Positions 8,572 to 16,415 of a DNA stretch of 64,000 nt are shown one piece after another. Numbering within the stretch: position 1 is the stretch's first letter; each line of letters begins with the position of its first letter. The stretch is taken from the NCBI GenBank assembly GCA_964641415.1, contig CAZXMW010000015.1:1-64000 (forward strand), written 5' to 3'. Below the pieces are notes generated by a model. The model was not told the origin of the DNA. It saw nothing but the letters and a program-made list of their open reading frames with translations, and ran no database searches. A program made the position numbers and the translations under genes. The DNA is from JAHECW01 sp964641415. GTDB taxonomy: Bacteria > Acidobacteriota > Thermoanaerobaculia > Thermoanaerobaculales > Sulfomarinibacteraceae.

Positions 8572-9219
8572 TCACCAGTCCCTCGAGTGCCGCACGGCGC
8601 CGAACTCGCTGCCCATGTACGCCCGGGTGAACGGGAACCACATCATGTGGACCAGCCGAGTCCACGGGATCGCCAGCAGCCACAGGGCGCCTGAGGCGAT
8701 GTGAATCACGATCATGATCTGATACGGCAGCCATTGCTGGTGGGCGATGTAGCCGGTGAAAAACGGCGCCATCACCAGCAGCGCGAGGACGAAGTCCGAT
8801 GGATAGCTGACGTTTCTCACCTCTGGCTGGACCAGCCGCCGAACGATGAAGAACAGGCAGCCGAAGATGACGATCAGGGTCATGACGTCAGCGACCCCCT
8901 CGGGCAGGCTCCACCAGCGCACGCCCCATGCCTGCTGCCAGAGCACTGCGTGGCCCATGATGAACAGGGGCGTCACCACGAGGCAGACGTGGAACACGAA
9001 GGACAGCAGCGAGAAAAACGGTCGTTTGCGGGTGCTCACGCCACCGAACGGCACGATCCAGTGCATCAACGACCGGGCGCCGTACTTCGGGCTCATGGTC
9101 GGCAGCACGACCCGCTCCCGGACGGCCAGCCGATACATTTTGATGAATCGAACCAGCAGACCGCCGAAGAAGCCGATGAAGGCGATCCACACCAGAGGGC
9201 CACTCACGAAATCGTACAT
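8572..9219 (-). CDS. TmcC/HmcE-like cytochrome b membrane subunit
   Basis: 215 residues with about five membrane helices and several helix-embedded histidines (FHVCLVV, MGHAVLW, VIHIASG, LVHMMW) that could ligate b haems, as in the NarI/DsrM/TmcC family. The ATG is preceded by a strong GAGGGAGGGAG. It is followed by its Fe-S partner, the usual arrangement for this membrane-anchor plus HdrD-like pair. Its likely job is quinone oxidation or reduction coupled to the Fe-S protein. Confidence 0.87.
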   Translation of the reverse strand: MYDFVSGPLVWIAFIGFFGGLLVRFIKMYRLAVRERVVLPTMSPKYGARSLMHWIVPFGGVSTRKRPFFSLLSFVFHVCLVVTPLFIMGHAVLWQQAWGVRWWSLPEGVADVMTLIVIFGCLFFIVRRLVQPEVRNVSYPSDFVLALLVMAPFFTGYIAHQQWLPYQIMIVIHIASGALWLLAIPWTRLVHMMWFPFTRAYMGSEFGAVRHSRDW

Positions 9220-9233
9220 GCTCCCTCCCTCAA

Positions 9234-10502
9234 TCAGCCCGGGAACCCGGCCGCGACATCGACGACCTGCCTGATGAAGGTCGAGCCGTCGACCGCGCGC
9301 ACCAGCATTCGTGACCCGTCCGGGCTGAAGACGGGGTTCCACATCATGTCGAACCAGGGGCTCCAGGGCCGACCGTCGACGGCGATCGCGAACCGGCCGT
9401 CGCGCTCGACCTTGGCGGCCAGGCGGCCGCCGTCGGGCGAAAATACGGGATCCCAGACCATGTCGAAGGTCTCGGGCCAGCTCCGGTCGTCGACCGCGAG
9501 GGTCCACCTTTGGCGATGCCGGACCGCGGCCGCGACCCGGGCGCCGTCGGGCGAGAAGATCGGCTCGCGGACCATGTCGTCAAAGGCGGAGCGCCACGGC
9601 CGGTCGTCGACAACGACCGTCCACTGTCCGAAGCTCTTGGTTCCGACGGCGGCAATCCGAGCGCCATCGGGACTCAGCCGCTGGTTCCACAGCTGCATGA
9701 ACCGGCTCGACCAGATCGGTTCCCCGTTCTCGGCGATGGTCCATGACCCGTCGATCCGCACCGGTGCGAGCAGCCGGCTGCTGCCGTTGCGGTAGCTCGG
9801 CTCCCAGACGCAGCCGAACCGCTGAGCCCACGGCTCGGCATTCTCCGCCAGGGTGTACTCGCAGATGTCGAGCCGGACCTCGGCCGCCACGCGTTCGCCG
9901 TCGTCGCTGAAGGTCGGCCCGTAGGCGTTGATGAACTTCCGCTCCCATGCGGCATCATCGACGGCCAGGCTCCACGTGCCTTCCATGAAACCGAAGATGT
10001 CCGCCTCGGCCAGCGGCTCGACCTGGACGACGGCGGCGACGTGCCGGCCGTCCCGGCTGATGGCGAGACCCCGCGACGATGGGAACCGGCTCTCCCAAGC
10101 CTCGCCGTCGACGGCGACGGTGTACTCCATGTTGTCCTTGATCTGGACCGCGATGACGGTGCCGTCGTCGTTGAAGAGAGGATTCCAGGCGAACTCCCAC
10201 CGGTTGTCCCACGGTTGGCCTTCGACTGCCACGGTCCACTCGTCGTCGATTCGAACCAGCGCCGTCAAACGGTTGTCTGGAGTGAACACCAGATTCCACG
10301 CCTTCTCGTACTCGCCCTCCCACCGCTGGTCGTTGACCGCCACCGAGAAGGTCTCGGGCGCCGTCAGTACCGGCGCCGCGATGCGCTCGCCGTCGGGGCT
10401 GGCGGTCCATTCGTGGACCTCGTCGAAACCGTCGCGCACGGCCTCGAGATCACAGATCTCGCGTCGACCCAGATCCCAGTCCCATGTCTCGCGATTGACC
10501 AT
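9234..10502 (-). CDS. tmcD: TmcD-like beta-propeller subunit
   Basis: A soluble, tryptophan-rich 422-residue protein with no signal peptide. About nine repeats of roughly 44 residues are visible, each with a core such as WTVAVDG-PW followed by FSPDG and AAxV, the pattern of a beta-propeller. Tmc complexes of Desulfovibrio contain a tryptophan-rich TmcD of similar size, and the gene sits directly before TmcC- and TmcB-like genes. The ATG is chosen for GAAGGGAG about 8 bases upstream and lies about 55 bases downstream of the start predicted for a sigma-54 promoter. It probably has a structural or docking role. Confidence 0.8.
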   Translation of the reverse strand: MVNRETWDWDLGRREICDLEAVRDGFDEVHEWTASPDGERIAAPVLTAPETFSVAVNDQRWEGEYEKAWNLVFTPDNRLTALVRIDDEWTVAVEGQPWDNRWEFAWNPLFNDDGTVIAVQIKDNMEYTVAVDGEAWESRFPSSRGLAISRDGRHVAAVVQVEPLAEADIFGFMEGTWSLAVDDAAWERKFINAYGPTFSDDGERVAAEVRLDICEYTLAENAEPWAQRFGCVWEPSYRNGSSRLLAPVRIDGSWTIAENGEPIWSSRFMQLWNQRLSPDGARIAAVGTKSFGQWTVVVDDRPWRSAFDDMVREPIFSPDGARVAAAVRHRQRWTLAVDDRSWPETFDMVWDPVFSPDGGRLAAKVERDGRFAIAVDGRPWSPWFDMMWNPVFSPDGSRMLVRAVDGSTFIRQVVDVAAGFPG

Positions 10503-10567
10503 GGAATGGCTCCCTTCGCTGTCGCCCGGGATCGATCCCGATCTCAGGCGACATTTGGGGGCTGCCG

Positions 10568-10583
10568 TGCAACCGTTGTGCCA
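10568..10583 (-). promoter_or_regulatory. Sigma-54 promoter for tmcD-hmcD run
   Basis: On the minus strand the site reads TGGCAC-AACGG-TTGCA, a complete match to the -24/-12 consensus TGGCAC-N5-TTGCW with the correct GG to GC spacing. Transcription would start near 10557, leaving a leader of about 55 bases before tmcD. Expression should therefore depend on RpoN and an NtrC-family activator. Confidence 0.85.
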
Positions 10584-10646
10584 CGATGAACGCCACCACC
10601 GAATTTTCAACGAAGCCTCTTATCCTGAGAAATTACCGCTGTCTCT

Positions 10647-10670
10647 GGAAATCTCCACGCCACCATTTCC
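10647..10670. promoter_or_regulatory. Candidate activator-binding inverted repeat
   Basis: GGAAAT and ATTTCC flank 12 bases, centred about 75 bases upstream of the -24 element of the sigma-54 promoter. The position suits a Fis-type activator site, and a palindromic ATTGCAAT follows immediately at 10671-10678. No experimental or comparative support is available, so this is a weak call. Confidence 0.35.
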
Positions 10671-10715
10671 ATTGCAATGTGCGATGAATCCCCATGATCG
10701 ACCCTCGCAGACTGC

Positions 10716-10928
10716 AATGATGTCGAGCTGGGGTCGGTGGTCCCGGTGACCGTGGACGTCCGGATCCTCACCGCCACCCATCACGACCTGCGTCTGCTGG
10801 TCCAGGAGGGGCGCTTTCGCGAAGACCTGTACTACCGGATCAACGTCCTCCGCCTCAACCTGCCTCCTCTGAGCCGGCGCCGCGAGGACATCCCGCTGCT
10901 CGTCGAGCACTTCATCGGCCGCTTCAAC
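10716..10928 (+). pseudogene. Fragment of a sigma-54 activator AAA+ domain
   Basis: About 70 residues match the second half of an NtrC-type AAA+ core: a VPVTVDVRILTATHHDL strand/sensor I region, then EGRFREDLYYRINVLRL and LPPLSRRREDIPLLVEHF. The Walker A, Walker B and GAFTGA parts are absent and there is no Fis-type DNA-binding end. The frame runs on to a stop at 11099 without family similarity. It reads away from the tmcD promoter, where a divergent dedicated activator gene would be expected, so I take it to be a relic of one. Confidence 0.75.
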
Positions 10929-11095
10929 AGATCACCAGACGAGATCGCGGCGTCGTTTGCCGAGGGCGACACAACGCTGGTCGACTTTCGATCGCCGGGA
11001 AGCCCCGGCCACCGTCGATTCGGCGCCGAGCGATCAGCCCAGGGGCCTGAACGGCAAGACCCGACGAAGGCCGGGTCATCCAGCAAGGAGGGATC

Positions 11096-11323
11096 ATGAG
11101 ACACGACACACGACGCGTGTTCGGCCCGGTGGCGTCACGCCGGCTCGGACGATCGCTCGGGATCGACCCGGTACCGTTCAAGGCCTGCAACCAGAGCTGC
11201 GTCTACTGCCAGCTCGGGCGAACCCGGGACTTCGCCCGGCGGCGGCGCTCGTTCTTCAGCACGACCGAGATCTTCTCCGAGCAACAGCACGCGCCCGAGG
11301 ATCGATTCGGTGCACGCTCCTAG
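11096..11323 (+). pseudogene. Truncated radical SAM protein
   Basis: 75 codons with a good ribosome binding site (AAGGAGGGATC before ATG). The start of a radical SAM enzyme is recognisable: FGPVASRRLGRSLGIDPVPF, then the cluster motif CNQSCVYC and QLGRT. About 60 residues in, the homology stops and the frame runs into the 3' end of the dsrK-like gene on the other strand. Normal members are several times longer, so this is a broken gene. The break point, close to 11290, looks like a recombination junction. Confidence 0.75.
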
Positions 11324-12924
11324 TGCCACTCCCAGTCGATGAAGCCGGGCTGCACGTCGACCATGGCGTTGACGATGAGTTCGACCAGGCCGCCGTAGTA
11401 GATGCCCGCCTTTTCGAAGGCGTCGTAGTAGTTGATGATGTCCCTGATCTGGCCCTTGCAGTTGGAGCACGGTGCGCACACGTACTTGTAGTGCGACGGA
11501 TCCATGGGCTCGTCCTGGAAGGCGTCGAGAATCTGACGGAACTTGCGTCGGCCGGTCATCCGGTGACGCCAGTCCTGGAAGTTGTGGCCGGACATGATGG
11601 CGAAGCCGGAACCGCCGCCGCAGCAGTAGTTCTCGACCCCGTGCGGCGCCATCTCTCGGAACCGGCCCTCGGGCACGACCGCTTTGATAATCTCCCGCTG
11701 GGGCGACACGATGCCCATGAGCCGCACCATGTTGCAAGGGTCGTGCAGGGTGACCGGAAAATCGTTCCGGCTCTTGTCGAGCTTGATGTTCCCGGTGCGC
11801 AGAATGTCGCGCATGGTGACGATGGCGCTCTCACGGGGGATGTTGAGATCGCCGGTCAGAACCTTGTCGGCGATCACCGTCAGTGCCTTGTGGGCGTGTC
11901 CGCACTCACCGAGGACGATCTTCTTGACCCCGAGCTTCTTGGCGACCAAGGCGTGACGGACCGCGACCCGGGCGAACTGGACATCGTCATACCAAACGCC
12001 GTAGTTGATGCCGTCGTAGCCGACCACATCCGACGACAGCGTCCAGCTCAGTCCGGCAGCCTCGAACAGGGTCGCGAAGGCGCCCGGGTTCTCCGGCCAG
12101 GCCATGATCTCGCCGGCGTTGTGGATGAGCAGGATGTCGGCGCCCTGGACGTCGAACGGGGTTTCGATCTCGATGCCGGTCCGCTCGGCGGTGTCCTCGT
12201 CGATAAACTCGATGTTGTCCTTGACGATCATCGGTGTCATACCGGTGGACGAGCCGACCTCGAGCTGGAGCACCGAGCCGTCCTTGTGGATCTCGCGCGG
12301 CACGATGCTCATCTCCATGCTGGCGATCTTGCGGATCTCGCGCGACAGCAACCCGTTGTCTGCCCCGATCGGGCAGGTCTGGGCGCACCGTCGGCACAGG
12401 TTACAGCGGTAGCTGAGTTCGATCAGCCGGGCCACGGTCTCCCAGTTGAGGTCGATGTCGCCGTGGACCGCCGGTGATGCTTTCTTGATGTATTTGAAGT
12501 AGATGCGGCGCAGGATCTCGGACCTGTAGATCGGACGGTAGAGCTCGTTTCCGCCGCTCTCCTCGAAGATCGGACAGGCCTCGGAGCAGGTCTGGCACTT
12601 CGCACAGTGCTCCATGGACATCTCGAACGGCTGGAGAAAGGTCCAGTTGTCCTCGACGCTGAACAGCTTCTCGAGACCGCTGAGAAATCCCTGGACGAGC
12701 TTGTCCTCCTCCTCCTTGGTCTTCGGTTTCTCGATGTTGACCGCGATGGTGTCGTCGAGCACAACGTACTTCTCGCGCGCTTCGTCCGACAGCTTGGCGA
12801 ACGCCGGCTCTTCGTCGAGCTTGTCGAACGGCGGCGGCAGCGGAATCTGCTCGAGGGGGTTGATCTGCGCCAGGGGTTCGCCCGGGCGCCGCCCCATGTC
12901 CTTGACGCTGTCAGGTTGTTTCAT
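11320..12924 (-). CDS. DsrK-like Fe-S protein (HdrD family)
   Basis: A cytoplasmic 534-residue protein with two ferredoxin cysteine groups (CAKCQTCSEACP, CNLCRRCAQTCP) and a C-terminal CCG region (ECGHAHK, DPCNM, NYCCGGGSG, CAPCSNC). The length and the NYCCGGGSG motif fit DsrK, the catalytic Fe-S subunit that in sulfate reducers exchanges electrons with DsrC via the DsrM cytochrome b. No dsrC, dsrAB or dsrJOP gene is in the window, so the exact partner is open. The ATG at 12924 is chosen over one three codons earlier because GGAGG is then properly spaced. It overlaps its membrane partner by 14 bases. Confidence 0.85.
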   Translation of the reverse strand: MKQPDSVKDMGRRPGEPLAQINPLEQIPLPPPFDKLDEEPAFAKLSDEAREKYVVLDDTIAVNIEKPKTKEEEDKLVQGFLSGLEKLFSVEDNWTFLQPFEMSMEHCAKCQTCSEACPIFEESGGNELYRPIYRSEILRRIYFKYIKKASPAVHGDIDLNWETVARLIELSYRCNLCRRCAQTCPIGADNGLLSREIRKIASMEMSIVPREIHKDGSVLQLEVGSSTGMTPMIVKDNIEFIDEDTAERTGIEIETPFDVQGADILLIHNAGEIMAWPENPGAFATLFEAAGLSWTLSSDVVGYDGINYGVWYDDVQFARVAVRHALVAKKLGVKKIVLGECGHAHKALTVIADKVLTGDLNIPRESAIVTMRDILRTGNIKLDKSRNDFPVTLHDPCNMVRLMGIVSPQREIIKAVVPEGRFREMAPHGVENYCCGGGSGFAIMSGHNFQDWRHRMTGRRKFRQILDAFQDEPMDPSHYKYVCAPCSNCKGQIRDIINYYDAFEKAGIYYGGLVELIVNAMVDVQPGFIDWEWH

Positions 12925-13855
12925 CCTTGCCATCCTCCAGAGTGACGTCGAGCCAGCTCTTCTTGCCGTCGGCCCCGATGTGCGGCGCCGACCACGTCAC
13001 GGGCCGGGAGAGAAGCTCTTCGATGGTCTTCTCCTGCTTGCCGCCCGGAAGATTCGGCTCGTCCTGCCAACGGATCGCATGGTACGCGAAATACTTGCCG
13101 ATGAAGTGCGACATGTGGGTTGTCGGAATGTACGCCACAAGCGCTGCGAGCAGCACCACCGACAGGGCGAGCAGCAGACCCGCGGCACCGTCGGCGATCG
13201 GCGCCAGTTCGAACGTCATCAGATTGGTGACGAAGGCCGTCACCAGGGAAAAGTCACGGTCGAAGCCGACGAAGGTCGTCAGCGCGACCCCGAAGGCGAC
13301 GATGAAGAATACCAGATTGAAGAGATCGGCGGGTGCGGTGTAGTCGCGCAGCTCACGGCCGCGCCGGCGCAGGAACAGCCCGATCGCGCCCAGGATCCCG
13401 AGCACCAGCCCGGCGCCGCCGATCACCGGCAGCAGGGAGCTCATGACCGTCCCGACCGGCGCCTTCAGGCTGTCCGGTCCGTAGCCGACGACCAGGCCGG
13501 CGAGCATCAGCAACGCGGTCGCGATGCCGACAAGGTAAAGGCCGAAATGGAACGGAAACGACCGCGTCCAGAGCTTCCGGTTATGCTCGCGCAGGGCGAC
13601 CAGGAACAGGATCTCGGGCACCATGACCTTGAGCTCGCCGAGCAGCGAGACCTCCCGCTTCTTGGCCCACCAGTCCGCCTCCTCGAGATAGGAGCCGCCG
13701 TAGGCTGCCCGGCCGCCGCCCTCGTGAGCGACCGGATAGAGTTCCCACCGCACATGCATCGGCATCCTCGACCACATCAGGAACCGCGCAATGCACGCCG
13801 CGACGAAGAACACGATCCCGAGATAGGCCACCACGTAAACAATAGTAGTTATCAT
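12911..13855 (-). CDS. DsrM-like cytochrome b membrane subunit (NarI family)
   Basis: 314 residues with an N-terminal helix (about 3-23) and four or five further helices. The order is TM, a soluble stretch of about 70 residues, then a NarI-like bundle with membrane histidines (FPFHFGLYLVG, TTHMSHFIG, YHAIRW). It forms the quinol-oxidising partner of the DsrK-like protein encoded next. ATG 13855 is chosen because GGAG lies 5 bases upstream; a GTG two codons earlier is too close to it. The pair is longer than, and distinct from, the TmcB/TmcC-like pair nearby, so the cluster carries two such modules. Confidence 0.85.
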   Translation of the reverse strand: MITTIVYVVAYLGIVFFVAACIARFLMWSRMPMHVRWELYPVAHEGGGRAAYGGSYLEEADWWAKKREVSLLGELKVMVPEILFLVALREHNRKLWTRSFPFHFGLYLVGIATALLMLAGLVVGYGPDSLKAPVGTVMSSLLPVIGGAGLVLGILGAIGLFLRRRGRELRDYTAPADLFNLVFFIVAFGVALTTFVGFDRDFSLVTAFVTNLMTFELAPIADGAAGLLLALSVVLLAALVAYIPTTHMSHFIGKYFAYHAIRWQDEPNLPGGKQEKTIEELLSRPVTWSAPHIGADGKKSWLDVTLEDGKDETT

Positions 13856-14441
13856 TATCACTCCATTACCATACCACGGTTGTTCGTGTGATCATGCGAC
13901 GGCCCACCACGCTGAGCTCTGCAACCTGAGGATCGTCGTTCCCGCCTCATCGATTTGAAGCGGACGTTCCCGGTCCGTACATGCGATCATCGGCCGCGGT
14001 TTCGGACCCCCTGCGAACACCGTCGGTCTCGTTACCATCCCTCGCCCATCAAGCAATTCCCATTCCCGATCGAAACGCTCAGGATTCGAGGTGGCACGAG
14101 CTCGGACCCCACGCGACCACATGTGATCAAGTCGCACAGCGTCAACAGGCTCCGATTTCGCGGCGCGTTCCGGATGTGAAGCGAGCGTCTCGACCCGGCC
14201 CGTCGCGAGTCTCCGGACGCCGCAACAGCGTTACTGATCAGTGACGTGCCACCGTGAAGCGACAGGCTCGGTTGAGAATCGGGCTCGCCTGGCGACCTGG
14301 ACCCTCGATCATGGCGGCAGGCGCCGCGGCGCCGGTCACGGGCTCTCGTGAGCTGCCCGCTGCGGCCGACCATGGATCCACCCCAGTCAGCCATCTGATG
14401 GCGTCCAATGCCGCCGGGGCCGGTCGCGTCGGAGGCACGGG
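13856..14441. other. 586-base gap with a weak sigma-54 candidate
   Basis: I see no convincing gene here. On the minus strand 14052-14067 reads GGGAAT-GGGAA-TTGCT: the -12 half is perfect and the GG is in place, but the -24 half is poor. It would lie about 200 bases before the DsrM-like gene. The gap separates a kinase 3' end from that gene, so it should hold the promoter for the DsrMK-like pair, but I cannot name one with confidence. Confidence 0.3.
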
Positions 14442-15890
14442 TCAACGGATTCCGAGCTCGGGCGGTGCGCGGTGCAACGGCAGCACCACGGTCACCGTCG
14501 TCCCGACGCCCTCGGTGCTTTCAAGACCGATTCGGCCACCGTGCATTTCCACCGCCTCGCGGGCGATGGGCAGTCCGAGCCCGGTGCCCTCGGCGACCGC
14601 GTGCTTGGCGGCGGGCGCCCTGACGAACTCGAGGAAGACGTCGTCCTGGAGCTCCTCGGGAATGCCGATGCCGTCGTCGGCCACCACCACGGTCGCGTTC
14701 TCGTCGTCGACCGCGAGCGCAACCGTGACCGTGCTGCCATCCTTCCTCGAGTACTTGATGGCGTTGTGAATCAGGTTTTCGAACGCGTAGACCAAATCGG
14801 GTGGTACCGCCCAGTCGAGCACCGCCGCACCCTCGTGGATGAAGTGCGGCACCAGCTCGACGTCGGCCTCACGGGCGAGCGGATCGACCGCGTCGAAGAT
14901 GTCGGCCAGGATCTGGTTGAGGCTGACGCACCGCGCCCACGGCGCCCGGGCCCGGCCCTCGCGGATCTTGGCGAGCTCGAGCAGGTCATTGACGATGGCG
15001 AGCAGCGAGTCGACGCGCGCCGAGGTGCCCTCGAGCAACCGGCGGCCGTCCGCGGATCCAGGCTCGACGAAACCGTCGAGCAGAACCTGGATCGAGGTCT
15101 TGATCGTTCCCAGCGGCGACCGCAGCTGGTGTGCCGAGATCCTCATGTAATGCGATTTCCGGCGTTCGATCTGCTCACGCTCGGCGAGCGAACGCTGCAG
15201 CTCGTTGGTCGCCTGGTAGAGCTCGATGTTGCGTGCCTTGAATCGGCTGGTGACCGAGTCGGTCAGGTAGACCACTCCGAACACCAGACCGACGAGCATG
15301 CCGGCGATCAGCGCGCAGCCGCCAACCGTCGATTCGGCGCCGGCGATCGACGGGTAGTGCTCGAGTATGCCGATGTGTTCGATGGTGAACAGCGCCCCCG
15401 CAGCCACACAGACGCCGCACGCGAGAAAGTACATGGACCGGGTCTCGATCATGATCGTGCCGATGGCCATGTGGAAAACCACGAACGGCAGCACCGGGCT
15501 GGCGCAGCCGCCGGTGAAGTGCACCGTCACGAAGAGCGCGGCGAGATCGGTGACCATCTGGACGATGGCTGCCGCACGCAGGTCGTTGTAGTCCTTGTCA
15601 GGTCCGAGCCGTGACCGCAGCACGTGCGCGAAAAGCAGGTTGTAGCCCGCCACCGCGGCCGCCACCACGGCCAGGCTGGGCCGCGTCGACGGCATGCCCA
15701 GGGCCGGACCGAGGAGCGACGCGACCGCGAGGCCGGCGACCGCGAACCAGCGCAGGTTGGCAAACCACAGCAGCCGCTCGTGGAGCTCCCAGGCGAACAC
15801 CACGCTGACTCTGTCGGACACCTCTCCGGCCTGCGGCACGGGTCGCACCGTGACGGGACGGTAGCCGGAGTTGAACGAAGGCGCTGTCAC
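14442..15890 (-). CDS. Membrane sensor histidine kinase
   Basis: 482 residues. About six membrane helices (roughly 45-210) form an integral sensing domain without a large periplasmic loop. A coiled linker leads to HisKA with His254 (RISAHQLRSPLG) and an HATPase domain (NLIHNAIKYS, DDGIGIP, GTGLGLPIA). The GTG start overlaps the stop of the upstream receiver as GTGA, so the pair is translationally coupled. It lies inside the redox cluster between the NuoF-like and DsrM-like genes, so a membrane or quinone redox signal is plausible but unproven. Confidence 0.92.
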   Translation of the reverse strand: MTAPSFNSGYRPVTVRPVPQAGEVSDRVSVVFAWELHERLLWFANLRWFAVAGLAVASLLGPALGMPSTRPSLAVVAAAVAGYNLLFAHVLRSRLGPDKDYNDLRAAAIVQMVTDLAALFVTVHFTGGCASPVLPFVVFHMAIGTIMIETRSMYFLACGVCVAAGALFTIEHIGILEHYPSIAGAESTVGGCALIAGMLVGLVFGVVYLTDSVTSRFKARNIELYQATNELQRSLAEREQIERRKSHYMRISAHQLRSPLGTIKTSIQVLLDGFVEPGSADGRRLLEGTSARVDSLLAIVNDLLELAKIREGRARAPWARCVSLNQILADIFDAVDPLAREADVELVPHFIHEGAAVLDWAVPPDLVYAFENLIHNAIKYSRKDGSTVTVALAVDDENATVVVADDGIGIPEELQDDVFLEFVRAPAAKHAVAEGTGLGLPIAREAVEMHGGRIGLESTEGVGTTVTVVLPLHRAPPELGIR

Positions 15891-16285
15891 GGCGATCGTG
15901 GCTCGCCCGGCCCGATCAGCTCGGACACGGCCGACAGCAAATCGGTCGGCGACATGGGCTTTTCCAGATAGCGATCGGCAGGGATCCAGGACTCGTCGAT
16001 CTCCATGCGGAGGTTGTAGACCCGGTCAACGCCGGTCAGGATGATGATCGGGATCAGCGCCGTCGACTCGTCACCGCGCAGCGTGCGGGCGACGTCGAAG
16101 CCCTCCGACATGTGGTCCATCATCACGTCGAGAATCACCAGCTCCGGCGGGTCCCGCCGGATCTCCTCCAGCGCCTCGGCGCCGTTGGTCGCGGTCGTCA
16201 CGCGATACCGGCTCGACAGAACCGACTCCAGCGCCCCGACCAGCACCTCGTCGTCGTCGACCACGAGCACGGTCGGTCGTGCCAT
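15887..16285 (-). CDS. Receiver-only response regulator
   Basis: A 132-residue single receiver domain with acidic residues DDD at 10-12, phosphoacceptor Asp53 (LDVMMD), a Thr in ILTG and a Lys in LEKP. No output domain follows. It is coupled by a GTGA overlap to the membrane kinase downstream and is the third output-less receiver in this redox cluster. Confidence 0.9.
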   Translation of the reverse strand: MARPTVLVVDDDEVLVGALESVLSSRYRVTTATNGAEALEEIRRDPPELVILDVMMDHMSEGFDVARTLRGDESTALIPIIILTGVDRVYNLRMEIDESWIPADRYLEKPMSPTDLLSAVSELIGPGEPRSP

Positions 16286-16415
16286 CAGGCGGAAACCTCA
16301 CGGCTTGCCGGGTCGACGCATCCGGTGTTGGGCCGAGTTTTCATACCAGCCCCTCGACCTTACCCGAGGTCAGCGCACGAGGACAAGGGATGGCGCCGTC
16401 CTGATGACTCGACAT

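Noticed and set aside
9220..9507. N-terminal extension of the TmcC-like protein to 311 residues
   Set aside because: The extra 96 residues are antisense-like Arg-rich sequence overlapping tmcD, and a strong ribosome site lies at the internal ATG.
14052..14067. Third sigma-54 promoter before the DsrM-like gene
   Set aside because: Only the -12 half and the GG match; the -24 half is poor and the site lies about 200 bases upstream. Kept only as a note on the gap.
16323..16380. Terminator or attenuator hairpin between the NuoF-like and receiver genes
   Set aside because: Short pairing arms exist but there is no T run and the stem is weak.
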